From Paracoccus mutanolyticus (GTDB taxonomy: Bacteria > Pseudomonadota > Alphaproteobacteria > Rhodobacterales > Rhodobacteraceae), in contig NZ_CP030239.1 of assembly GCF_003285265.1 (NCBI RefSeq), positions 930,001-994,000 on the forward strand: a stretch of 64,000 bases of DNA. Reading direction: 5' to 3'. A program made the translations under genes and the position numbers. The notes below the pieces were generated by a model. It had not been told where the DNA came from. It searched no databases and was given only the letters and a program-made list of their open reading frames with translations. Position 1 is the first letter of the stretch; each line of letters starts with the position of its first letter. Shown here piece after piece: positions 1 to 7,626 of the stretch.

Positions 1-2
1 AT

Positions 3-104
3 GAACAGGACGGGCGCCAGTTCGTGGTGATCGTGGCGGGCGGGCATGGCTCGGTCGGAACGAAACCCGGCGATTACGTCATCGCCTATGCGCTGGAGCA
101 ATGA
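3..104 (+). CDS. PQQ-dependent glucose-type dehydrogenase, C-terminal end (partial)
   Basis: The first 33 codons of the window form an open frame to TGA that matches the extreme C-terminus of membrane-bound quinoprotein glucose/quinate/shikimate dehydrogenases: an AGGHG stretch, then TKPGDYVIAYAL. These enzymes oxidise sugars or polyols in the periplasm and pass electrons to ubiquinone. The rest of the gene lies upstream, so substrate preference cannot be judged. Which dehydrogenase it is remains moderately uncertain; that it is the tail of this family is fairly clear. Confidence 0.7.
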   Translation, partial: EQDGRQFVVIVAGGHGSVGTKPGDYVIAYALEQ

Positions 105-185
105 CCTTGCGGCATGAGCGCGCCCCGGCAGCTAGCTGGCGCGGGACCTTGACATCGGTCCTTCCTGCAGCGGCATCGAACGCGT

Positions 186-210
186 TCCGCGCGGCAATAT
201 GCCGCGCGGA
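186..210. terminator. Perfect GC-rich hairpin after the dehydrogenase gene
   Basis: An 11-bp perfect stem (TCCGCGCGGCA / TGCCGCGCGGA) encloses a 3-nt ATA loop. It lies between the dehydrogenase stop and the next gene. There is no T-tract, so it may be a weak terminator, a 5' UTR structure or an operator. A TTGACA hexamer lies upstream at 149-154 but has no good -10 partner. Confidence 0.4.
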
Positions 211-273
211 TCTCAAATCCCTGGCGCGGTCAGGGCCGTGCGCCTATAGATCCGACATGCAATCGGGTTCCTG

Positions 274-708
274 ATGCGACAGCTTGGCAGATCCTTTCCT
301 TGCACCAGCCCGGCCCCTGGCCGGATGCTGGCGCTGGTCTTGGTCCTGCCCTTCGTGCTGCTCTCGCTGATGGCGCAGGGCACGATGGTGGCGCAAGGCA
401 CGACGCCCGACAGCTTCATGGTCGTGCTGTGCGCCGATCACATGCCGGTCGAGATGGTGCTGGACGAGGACGGCGATGTCGTTCCGGCCGATGAGTACCG
501 CGTCCGGCAAGGCGAACCTGTCCCCAAGACGCCGAAACCGCCCTGCGATTGGTCGGTGCATGCCCAGCCCCTGCTGGACGCGGCCCCGGTCCCTGCTGTC
601 GCCAGCGTGACCCTGGGCCGCCCCGCCGATCTGGTTTCGGCGCATGCGCTGGCCGTGCTGCGCGCCGAGGTGCTGACCCCTTCGGCACGGAGGCCTCCTG
701 CCCCGTGA
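274..708 (+). CDS. DUF2946-like small secreted or membrane-anchored protein
   Basis: This is a 144-residue protein with a hydrophobic N-terminal segment (about residues 18-36, LALVLVLPFVLLSLM) that looks like a signal or anchor. A conserved-looking core follows (VVLCADHMPVEMVLDEDG), with single Cys residues at about 53 and 92. The pattern resembles DUF2946-type proteins that often sit beside copper-handling genes. An internal ATG at 325 is an alternative start that would place the hydrophobic stretch at the very N-terminus. It precedes the PCuAC gene by 42 bp on the same strand, so a shared operon is likely. Function is unknown; a metal-related periplasmic role is inferred from context only. 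Confidence 0.6.
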   Translation: MRQLGRSFPCTSPAPGRMLALVLVLPFVLLSLMAQGTMVAQGTTPDSFMVVLCADHMPVEMVLDEDGDVVPADEYRVRQGEPVPKTPKPPCDWSVHAQPLLDAAPVPAVASVTLGRPADLVSAHALAVLRAEVLTPSARRPPAP

Positions 709-750
709 ACTGATGCCTCAAGCGGCAAATCCTTCCCGAGAGGAAACCCC

Positions 751-1257
751 ATGAAATCCGATATTCTGGCCGCCCCGCTTCTGGGCGCGCTTTTCCTTGG
801 CATCCTTGGCACGGGCGCCGTGGCGGACCCCGTCACGCATCAGGGCATGACGCTTTCGGACGCCTATATCCGGGCCATGCTGCCCAAGGCCCCCGTTGCA
901 GGCGGCTATGTGACCATCCGCAATGACGGCCCGAACGCCGATCGTCTGATCTCGGCCCGCTCGCCGCAGGCTGGTGCGGTGCAGATTCACGAAATGGCCA
1001 TGAATGGCAGCGTGATGAAAATGCGCGAGCTGCCCGACGGACTGGCCATCCCCGCCGGGGAGACGGTCGCGCTGAGGCCGGGCGGCTATCACTTGATGTT
1101 CTTGCAGGTGCCCGAGCCCTTCGCCGAGGGGCAGACGGTCGAGGCGACCCTGGTCTTCGAGAAGGCGGGCACGGTCGCCCTGACCTTCGATGTTCGCGCC
1201 ATGCGTCCCGCCCCCGCCGCCCACCAGGGTCACGATGCGGGGCATTCGGGCCACTGA
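751..1257 (+). CDS. Periplasmic copper chaperone, PCu(A)C family
   Basis: A 168-residue exported protein with a signal peptide of about 25 residues ending near GAVAD. The family motif is present: HEMAMNG with downstream methionines (MKM), then GGYHLMFL, giving the H-M-H-M ligand set that binds Cu(I). PCuAC proteins deliver copper to the CuA or CuB site of cytochrome oxidases, often with Sco proteins. The C-terminus has an extra His-rich tail (HQGHDAGHSGH) that could bind Cu(II). It sits between the DUF2946-like gene and a PepSY membrane protein, as in other alphaproteobacterial copper loci. The reading frame is intact. Confidence 0.9.
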   Translation: MKSDILAAPLLGALFLGILGTGAVADPVTHQGMTLSDAYIRAMLPKAPVAGGYVTIRNDGPNADRLISARSPQAGAVQIHEMAMNGSVMKMRELPDGLAIPAGETVALRPGGYHLMFLQVPEPFAEGQTVEATLVFEKAGTVALTFDVRAMRPAPAAHQGHDAGHSGH

Positions 1258-1315
1258 TGGTCCGTCCCAGCCGTTACCGGCCTGCCCCGGGCAGGCCTTG
1301 CAGATGCGAGGACAG

Positions 1316-2821
1316 ATGTCTCACTCCAGCATTTCCGCTCGCCCGGCCATGGGCCTGAGCGATCTTTACCGGGCTGTCTGGCGCTGGCATTTTTATGCCG
1401 GGCTGCTGGTCCTGCCCTTCATGATCACCCTTTCGATCACCGGCGCGCTGTATGTCTATCACGACGAGATCGACAACTGGTTCCATGCCGACCTCAAGCG
1501 CGTGCAGGTGCAGGACAGCCAGCGGCTGGCGCCTTCGGCCCTGGTCGCCTCGGCTCTGGACGCGGTGCCGGGCAAGGCGGTGAAATATACCGACCCCGCC
1601 GATGCGGGGGCTTCGACCGAGATCACGGTTGCCACGGAGGCGGGCAAGATGGCGGTCTATGTGAACCCCTATGACGGGCTTGTCCTGGGCGCGATGCCGG
1701 ACAGATCGACCCTGATGTGGACGGTGCGCACCCTGCACAGCTTCAAGTATTTCGGAACCTATGCGCGCTATATCATCGAAATCGCGGCGGGCTGGTCGAT
1801 CCTGCTGGTCGGCACCGGCATCTATCTGTGGTGGCCGCGCGGGCAGAGGGGCGGCGTGGTCTCGGTCCGGGGCAACCCGCATCGGCGGGTGTTCTGGCGC
1901 GACCTGCATGCGGTGACGGGGCTCTTTGTCGGCGTCTTCATCGTCTTTCTTGCAATCACGGGAATGCCCTGGTCGGGGGTCTGGGGCGGCAAGGTCAATG
2001 AATGGGCGAATGGCAGCAATTTCGGCTATCCGGATGGGGTGCGGGTGAATGTCCCGATGTCCGGCGAGACGCTCGACCAGATCGCCAAGACCTCATGGTC
2101 GCTCGAGCAGGCGCAGATTCCCGAAAGCACGGGCCACGGGGTGCCGATCACGCTGGATGATGCCATCGCCCGGTTCGATGCCCTGGGACTGCATCGCGGC
2201 TATGCCGTCAGCCTGCCGCAAAAGCCCGAGGGCGTGTTCAGCGGCTCGGTCTATCCCGACGACCTGAGCCAGCAACGCGTCGTGCATCTGGACCAGTATT
2301 CGGGCGAGGCGTTGCTGGACATGAGCTATGCCGATTACGGCCCTTTGGGCAAATGGCTGGAATGGGGCATCAACACGCACATGGGCCAGACCTTCGGCTG
2401 GCTGAACCGGGCCATCCTTCTTGCGGCCTGCGCGGCCATCGTCCTGCTGGCGGTTTCGGCGGCGGTGATGTGGTGGAAGCGCCGGCCCGCGGGTTCGCTG
2501 GGCGTGCCGCCCTTGCCCAAGGACCGAAGGGTGTTTCGCGGGCTCCTGGTCATTCTGGCAATCGGCGGCGCGATCTTCCCGCTGGTCGGCGTCTCGCTTT
2601 TGGCGATGCTGGCGCTGGACATGATCCATGTCCGGCTGCGATCGGGCCGCCGCGGCCCGGCGGGCGGCGCAAAAGGCGCCGCTGATCCGCTCGCAGCAGG
2701 TGATGGACCATTCCAGTCCGCAGGTGCTGCCGCAGGCGGTCACCGCCAACCCGAGGGCTGCCCTGCCGGACAAGGCACTGCCACGGCTGATCGCCAGCAC
2801 CCGGCTATGCCTGACCAATAG
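1316..2821 (+). CDS. PepSY-associated TM-helix protein (PiuB-like), chimeric C-terminus
   Basis: The start is placed at ATG 1316, giving MSHSSISARP before the first membrane segment; the open frame extends further upstream over the chaperone gene. The protein has TM helices near residues 25-45, 145-165, 195-215 and 360-380, and a last hydrophobic segment near 405-425 (IFPLVGVSLLAMLALDM), with PepSY-like periplasmic regions between. Family members are linked to iron or copper uptake and reduction. After about base 2640 the frame enters a Gly/Ala/Pro-rich tail unlike the family, overlapping the DnaE2 remnant in another frame. The true C-terminus therefore appears lost at a recombination junction. 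The gene marks the left border of the degraded region. Confidence 0.75.
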   Translation: MSHSSISARPAMGLSDLYRAVWRWHFYAGLLVLPFMITLSITGALYVYHDEIDNWFHADLKRVQVQDSQRLAPSALVASALDAVPGKAVKYTDPADAGASTEITVATEAGKMAVYVNPYDGLVLGAMPDRSTLMWTVRTLHSFKYFGTYARYIIEIAAGWSILLVGTGIYLWWPRGQRGGVVSVRGNPHRRVFWRDLHAVTGLFVGVFIVFLAITGMPWSGVWGGKVNEWANGSNFGYPDGVRVNVPMSGETLDQIAKTSWSLEQAQIPESTGHGVPITLDDAIARFDALGLHRGYAVSLPQKPEGVFSGSVYPDDLSQQRVVHLDQYSGEALLDMSYADYGPLGKWLEWGINTHMGQTFGWLNRAILLAACAAIVLLAVSAAVMWWKRRPAGSLGVPPLPKDRRVFRGLLVILAIGGAIFPLVGVSLLAMLALDMIHVRLRSGRRGPAGGAKGAADPLAAGDGPFQSAGAAAGGHRQPEGCPAGQGTATADRQHPAMPDQ

Positions 2822-3260
2822 CCCGATCGAATGGCTGGCGCTGCCTGGCGATGTGGCCGCCTGGTCGCGCCTGGCCTGGCTTTTGTCGCTGGGCAAGCGC
2901 CGCGCCCGGGAGGGCAGCTGCCACATCGATCGCGCCGACCTCGAGGCCGTCGGCCCAGATGTCAATCGGCGCCCAATCTGCCGGACCAGATGGAGACGTT
3001 GGTGCAGTTGGCTTCAGACCGCGCTACATTGGCCTTCTTTCAGGGAGCTTTCCCGGACGCTGCTTTCTGGGCGCCGCACCGGGCTATGGCGGGCGCGATC
3101 CACCGCCAGATCGACCAGCTGGCCGATCTGGCGCAAGGCGCCGGCATCGCCATGGTCGCGATCGGCGACGTGCTGGTGCATCGGGCGACCGGCGGCCCGT
3201 GGCCGATGTGCTGACCTGCCTGCGCGAGGGCTGCACCATCGACGCCATCGACGAACGGCC
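2778..3260 (+). pseudogene. dnaE2: Error-prone DNA polymerase DnaE2 fragment (PHP region), frameshifted
   Basis: Three reading-frame blocks line up with the PHP region of DnaE2. First comes AAWSRLAWLLSLGKRRA followed by EGSCHIDRADL. Next is a block with LADLAQGAGIAMVAIGDVL, like the DnaE2 'local chain' segment before the DNDVLYH motif. Last is DVLTCLREGCTID, corresponding to DVLTCIREG. Frameshifts separate the blocks, and the polymerase core, about 800 residues, is absent. DnaE2 belongs to the ImuA-ImuB-DnaE2 mutasome for damage-induced mutagenesis. No imuA or imuB is visible nearby. Clearly a dead fragment. Confidence 0.7.
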
Positions 3261-3262
3261 GC

Positions 3263-3481
3263 CTGACCAGCACGGCGGCACTGGCACGGCGGCTGGCGGG
3301 ACGGGGCATCGCCGCCGTCTACACAAGCCCCCGCCGCCGCACGGTCGAGACTGCCGAACAATGCGCCTTCCAGCTGCCGAGTTGCGCTATCACTATCCCG
3401 ACGAAGCCGCTGACAGAAGCCGTTGCGCTGGTGGACCGCCCGGCCCGGCCGGCGCGCATCAAGGACGGGAACAGGCCATGA
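3263..3481 (+). pseudogene. Histidine phosphatase-like fragment
   Basis: Codons 3263-3481 (73 with stop) read ALARRLAGRGIAAVYTSPRR followed by TVETAE. This resembles the segment after the catalytic RHG motif in phosphoglycerate mutase/histidine phosphatase proteins (x-Y-S-S-P-x-R-R-A-x-x-T-A-E). The RHG motif itself and the C-terminal half are missing. It begins right at the end of the DnaE2 fragment, so it is probably a recombination product. Confidence 0.5.
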
Positions 3482-3980
3482 AAGATCTCGAAACGCCGCT
3501 CCAGCGCGTACAATCCGCAAATCCGCGAATTCCCCCCGCTGTGGGGGGCGCGCTGATCGGGCGGGCAAGCACAGCCTGGACAAGGCGATGCCTGTTGGCT
3601 GGGGGTCGGAACCGTGCCGGGCCAGCCGCGGGCCGTCGCGCTGGTCATCGCCGCGCCGGAAAGGCCGATCTCGCTGACCGCGGGCCGGCGGCTTCAGCTT
3701 GCGGCCTAGGCGGGGCAAACCACCCGCCCGACACTGATCCAGGAGGGCAGGGGGAGTCATGCCGCCGAGACCCGCTGGAGCTGCAGGCTGCTATACGCGA
3801 TCGATGCCATCCTGGTTCCGACCATGGCGGATGAGATCGGCGGCCATGCCGACGATACATGCGGGGCTTCCTCGATCCGTTCGGCACCGATACAGGTCGT
3901 CGCGATTCCTGGTTTCGCATGATTGCCGAAAAGCGGGGCCGACTGCCGATCTCGGGCGGGCCTACCGGGGTGAGGCCGCC
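3482..3980. other. No recognisable gene
   Basis: No frame holds a convincing domain. Several short overlapping frames exist, for example one giving VGTVPGQPRAVALVIAAPER just before a stop near 3708. None could be assigned to a family. It is treated as decayed sequence between two gene remnants. Confidence 0.5.
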
Positions 3981-4091
3981 ATGTGGAGGGTCGGAATCGA
4001 CGTCGGCGGAACGTTTACGGACCTGTTTGCCGTGGCGAGTATCCGACGAGATCCGGCGGAGGTCGCGGCAAAGTCAGACCCATGCGCATGA
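3981..4091 (+). pseudogene. Hydantoinase/oxoprolinase A (HyuA) 5' fragment
   Basis: The ATG at 3981 starts MWRVGIDVGGTFTDLFAV, the hallmark N-terminal nucleotide-binding motif of HyuA/oxoprolinase subunit A. Similarity stops after about 18 residues and the frame ends at 4091. Only the 5' end survives. Confidence 0.65.
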
Positions 4092-4200
4092 CGTCGAGGC
4101 GCCGATCCTGGATCGGCGTCGTCGGGCCTGTCGCTTTCGTTGGGCACGATAGGGCCATGGGCCTCACACCCAGCAAGCTGGTAGGGGTCAGATCTGATAG

Positions 4201-4495
4201 GCGGCAACCGTACTCGTGGAAAAATGCCGTTCGCATCATCAACGTCAAGAAAGTGTATCGCATCCATCAAGCCGGCTGATGAAGCCATGCGTCTGGTGCC
4301 GATCTATCAGGAGCCAAAGACCAGCAAGAAGCATCCAGAGCACAAGATTTACCCTTACCTTCTCAGGGGCCTCGCCATCACCCGCCCCAATCAGGTCTGG
4401 TGCATGGATATTCGTGCATGACCGATGGCGACGGGCAAGAAGTTGCGGGTTCTAACCGTGGTCGACACGTTCTCGCGGTATGTGCCCGTGCTCGA
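4201..4495 (+). mobile_element. IS3-family transposase OrfB remnants
   Basis: One frame reads IYPYLLRGLAITRPNQVWCM, preceded by LVPIYQEPKTSKKHPEHK. This is the conserved stretch just before the first catalytic Asp of IS3-family OrfB. A second frame continues [18 protein letters not shown], typical of IS407-type OrfB. The junction DI / VHD suggests two different IS3 relatives fused at their shared catalytic region. The remaining DDE residues are gone. An upstream frame (INVKKVYRIH) belongs to the same transposase. Confidence 0.7.
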
Positions 4496-4497
4496 CG

Positions 4498-4596
4498 TGG
4501 CGGGGCTTCGACCCGCTGGCCACGCTGGAAACCGTCCAGGCCGAACGCTGCACCGCGCTTTACGGCGTGCCGACGATGTTCATTGCCGAGCTCGAA
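4498..4596 (+). pseudogene. AMP-dependent acyl-CoA synthetase fragment
   Basis: A stretch of about 32 codons reads [20 protein letters not shown] followed by [11 protein letters not shown]. It matches the central region of AMP-forming acyl-CoA synthetases. No P-loop or adenylate motif is present. It follows the IS3 remnant directly and precedes a phage-capsid fragment. Confidence 0.65.
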
Positions 4597-4622
4597 CATC
4601 GGTTCACCAGCCAGGCCACACC

Positions 4623-4760
4623 TGAGTTCCTATGGCGTCGGCATCACCATCAGCCGCCAGGCGCTGGTGAACGACGACCTTGGCGCTATCGACGAGGTCC
4701 TTTCGAACTACGGCCAGACCATCGCCGTGTTCGAGGAGCAGACCTTCTATGCATTTGCGC
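4623..4760 (+). pseudogene. Mu-like prophage major head protein (gpT-like) fragment
   Basis: The frame reads [20 protein letters not shown], then a glutamate-rich helix and FYAFAL. This is the conserved core seen in Mu-like major head subunit gpT and related capsid proteins. Only about 45 residues remain. Together with the adenine methylase remnant at 9.7-10.1 kb it suggests a former Mu-like prophage or transferred phage DNA in this region. Confidence 0.6.
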
Positions 4761-4794
4761 TAACTGCAGTTCTATCATCGGCGCTAACTGCAGT
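4757..4794. repeat. Short direct repeat at an IS junction
   Basis: GCGCTAACTGCAGT occurs at 4757-4770 and again at 4781-4794, a 24-bp period. It lies exactly where the capsid fragment meets the IS3 OrfA remnant, so it may be a duplicated IS end or a slippage product. Confidence 0.5.
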
Positions 4795-4795
4795 G

Positions 4796-5023
4796 ATGAG
4801 CGACGAACACCGATCGGTCTTTAAAAGCTGCAATCTCGGCCAGATCGGCCCGCATCTGCCCGTTCCCGGGAACCGGTGTTGCAGTCAATTCCCGCATCCA
4901 GCGGCGCAGCACGCTCTCCGCAACGTCGAGGTCTCGGGCCGCCTGCGCTACTGCAACGCCCCGGTCCGTCACCAGCCTCACGGCCTCGACTGTGAACTCG
5001 CGGCTGAACTTCCGTCTCGTCAT
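4796..5023 (-). mobile_element. IS3-family transposase OrfA fragment
   Basis: The minus-strand frame starts at 5023 with MTRRKFSREFTVEAVRLV, then VAQAARDLDVAESVLRRWMR. This is the helix-turn-helix of IS3-family OrfA (IS407/ISRj group). The usual leucine-zipper and frameshift window after residue 65 are missing, replaced by the repeat at 4757-4794. No intact OrfB follows, so the element cannot move by itself. Confidence 0.8.
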
Positions 5024-5189
5024 ATCTGCACTCCAGTTCCTTGGTCACGATCTTATCTTCGTGTCCATCAAACCGGCAGCAGCTCACTATGCGTCATGGC
5101 GAGAAGGTCACTCCGGGGCATCCAGCCTGGAGTGGTCAGGGACAGTCGACATGCAGCACCACGAGAGTAGAAGTCGATGTCTGACGCTG

Positions 5190-6035
5190 CCATCATCGGC
5201 CTTGATCTAGGTCCGATGCACCGCCAGCCGGGGAAGTCCATCGATCCGGGCCACCATGGCAGGCGCACGCTGAGCGCTGGGATGCCAGCAATCGGGATGA
5301 AAGCGCAGACTCTTCGGCAGGTCGGAGGTGCTGGCGGCAAGCTCCTGCCGCGGCCTTCCTCGACGATCTCGCCGCCATCGATCATCCGCACCCGGTCGGC
5401 CACGTCGCGGGCAAAGGCGTCTCATGCGTGACGCGACCATGGTCATGCCTCATTCGCCAGGTCGCGCATGATCGTGAGCACATCGCACACCAGTTCAGGA
5501 TTCAGCGCCGAGGTCGGTTCGTCGAACAGGATGGCGCGTGGACAGCATGGAGCCACGCAGGACGCGACTGAGGCGCTGTTGCTGACCCAGATGGCGGCGA
5601 TTGCGGACCAGGCCACGCCTTGTTCGCCAGCCCAACCCGTCCAGCAGGGCAAGGCCGCGTTCCTCGCGCACCGGCGCAGGCGCACGCCCATGAAGCTTTT
5701 CGACATCTTCGCAACCTTCGCAATTTACCGGCGCGGCCTTCGCAAATCCACGCCTTTTCAGCAGTTTAACGCAGGCCTCAGCCCGTGTCGCGCACACGGC
5801 TTGAGATCGATCGGGCTGCTTGTGATGCCGGATTTCGCGACGGTGCGTTGCTTGCCAATCCATTTTACCGGCCGAAGACCACCGCAGCATGGTCGTTTTC
5901 CCCGATCCGCTGGAGCCGAGGATGGCGATGCAGTTCGCCCTTTCCGACGGTCAGATCAAGCCCCTTCAGCACCTCGGTCGGGCCGAAGCTCTTGTGCAGG
6001 TTCTCGAACTCAATCAGCGGCCAGCCCTCCTCAAT
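5190..6035 (-). pseudogene. Polar amino-acid ABC transporter ATP-binding protein, degraded
   Basis: The minus strand reads LIEFENLHKSFGPTEVLKGL, then a frameshifted Walker A region (the other frame encodes GSGKTT). After scrambled sequence comes ILFDEPTSALNPELV (Walker B/D-loop), and a third frame has DRVRMIDGGEIVEEG. This is the GlnQ/HisP family that drives amino-acid uptake. At least four frame changes and loss of a clean LSGGQ signature make it non-functional. It follows the permease remnant in the order expected for a permease-ATPase operon. Confidence 0.75.
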
Positions 6036-6600
6036 GACGCCCGGGCCAGCGTCGTTCCATCCAGCGGCAGCAGCCAGCTGGCCGCTCTCACCAGTAGGCC
6101 GCCAGCGTGTAGCCCTGGCAAGCTCTGCTGCCAGCATCTTGGCCTGATACATCAGTTCGGGCACGGTAATGACCGAGGCGATCGAGGTCATCTTGGCCAG
6201 TTCGACCGCGCGGTTGGTGAAGGCCGGGATCATCCGCCGCCCCGCCTGCGGCAGGATCACCCGCCACAGCGTCCGCCCATGTCATGCCAAGCGCCTGCGC
6301 CGCCTCCATCTGGCCGCGGCCGACCGCCTGAAACCCGGCGCGCAGATCTCGGCCTGATAGGCGGCAAAGCGATGCCAGGCCCAAGATCGCCGCTAGATAC
6401 CGCTTCTGGCCGATGCCGACCTCGGGCAAGGCGAAGGGCAGGACCACGGCAGCGGTGAACAGGATCGGCAGCAGCGATGGACGATGGTCGCGCCCAGCTG
6501 GGCCTTGATGTCGTCGCCGATGATCGGCCGCAGGATCGCCCAGAACAGACCAAGCGCGGTGGCAACAGCAGCGAACCTGCGGTACGATCGGGCCTGTCTG
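6036..6600 (-). pseudogene. Polar amino-acid ABC transporter permease, degraded
   Basis: Minus-strand frames contain ILPQAGRRMIPAFTNRAVEL, then TSIASVITVPELMYQAKMLA, typical of HisM/GlnP-type permeases. A shifted upstream frame has EAAQALGMTW, the EAA-loop motif (EAA-x3-G). The N-terminal membrane segments are spread over other frames (ALGLFWAILRPIIGDDIKAQ). It belongs with the ATPase remnant downstream and the binding-protein fragment at 7.2-7.4 kb. Confidence 0.75.
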
Positions 6601-6677
6601 AGATACCCATAAAAAACGACGAGGTAAGAGCTCGCTTCACCGGCTGAAAAAGTTCTGAGCTGCTTGACCTCATGGGA

Positions 6678-6723
6678 CCGCTTTCGGCCACCATGATAAA
6701 CGTGCGAAGTTGCTTGAGATCCA
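6678..6723 (-). pseudogene. LysR-type regulator N-terminal fragment
   Basis: Fifteen codons on the minus strand read MDLKQLRTFIMVAESG, the start of a LysR-family winged helix. The remainder is absent; the frame runs into permease sequence on one side and IS110 sequence on the other. Confidence 0.5.
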
Positions 6724-6758
6724 TGCCTGCAAACGGTCTGGTCGATCGGAGCACAACC

Positions 6759-7068
6759 TTAGGACCAAGGGCCTTCGTTTGCCAAGCCGCGATATCCCTT
6801 GGACATTCCTGCCCTGGGGCACGGGTCGGCGGTCCTCCCGTGCCGATCCTGTTGATCGCTCGGCACGAACTTGTCGCGGAAGCTGTTGGCGGGCTTCAGC
6901 ACGGCGGCCTGACTTGCCAGCCAGAGTGTGCGACGCAGGCGAGCATTTCCATACTTCGAGATCTTGCTTCGTCCGCGGAACACGCCGGATTGCATAGTCG
7001 CCAGGTCCATGGTCCATGCCGCAGAACTTCAGAAACTGGCGGTGATGGCGAAAGCGGCGCAGATCACC
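6759..7068 (-). mobile_element. IS110-family transposase C-terminal fragment
   Basis: The minus strand reads RRFRHHRQFLKFCG, then SKISKYGNARLRRTLWLASQ and NSFRDKF. This is the C-terminal Tnp_20 part of IS110-family transposases (the Ser-bearing domain region). The N-terminal DEDD domain is missing and two frames are used. It separates the permease remnant from the binding-protein remnant. Confidence 0.75.
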
Positions 7069-7245
7069 GGCTTCGGCCAGATCCTGGATAGCGCAGAGCT
7101 GCATTTCGCCGAACACGGGTTCTCGGGCGCGTCGTTGCGCGACATGGCCGCCGATGCAGGGGTCAACCAGGCCCTGATCCGCTATTACTTCGGCAGCAAG
7201 AGGCCCTGTTCCAGGAGGTGGCCAAGCCTTCGTGCCGGGCAATAG
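7069..7245 (+). pseudogene. TetR-family regulator N-terminal fragment
   Basis: The plus strand reads ILDSAELHFAEHGFSGASLR, then DMAADAGVNQALIRYYFGSK. This is a complete TetR helix-turn-helix. A frameshift after YYFGSK and the loss of the ligand-binding domain make it a fragment. It abuts the IS110 remnant on its left. Confidence 0.75.
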
Positions 7246-7417
7246 CCTTGATCACATCCACCATGAACCCGTCTGGCTGACCGGCCGCTGGATCGACGAA
7301 GGAAAACGGCAGGCCGTTGGCCTCGGTCCCGACCTTCAGCCTGTCCTCGGCCTGCACGGCGACTGTACACCGAGCGGCAGCCAAGGCCGCGGCCATCATA
7401 AAGGCCCTGCGAAACAT
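7232..7417 (-). pseudogene. Amino-acid ABC transporter substrate-binding protein, N-terminal fragment
   Basis: Starting at 7417, the minus strand encodes MFRRAFMMAAALAAARC, then LKVGTEANGLPFSFVDPAAG and DGFMVDVIKAIA. That is a signal peptide followed by lobe 1 of a family-3 solute-binding protein. It stops where the TetR fragment begins. It is probably the periplasmic partner of the permease and ATPase remnants downstream. Confidence 0.75.
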
Positions 7418-7626
7418 GATATCCCGTTGAATTGGGCGACAAATTTTGCACCGCCTCGGCATTCACCGCGGCGGTTGTTGGAGCCGCCCTGCCTGACAAA
7501 AAATCGAAAAGGGCGTCCAACCGCTTTCACCGCGTGGCTGATGGTAAAAACCGGAGCGCGCCAGCGACAGCAGGCTGCATTGCCGCCGGACGCTGAGATC
7601 AGGATGATCCTGCGTCACCGCTTTTT
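7418..7626. other. Upstream region of the binding-protein remnant
   Basis: No gene is seen. It lies between the start of the binding-protein remnant and the IS66 end, and would have held that gene's promoter. I could not pick out a convincing -35/-10 pair. Confidence 0.4.

Noticed and set aside
6669..7245. A 190-codon minus-strand frame as a single gene
   Set aside because: It strings together TetR antisense, an IS110 fragment and a LysR start; these are separate remnants, not one protein.
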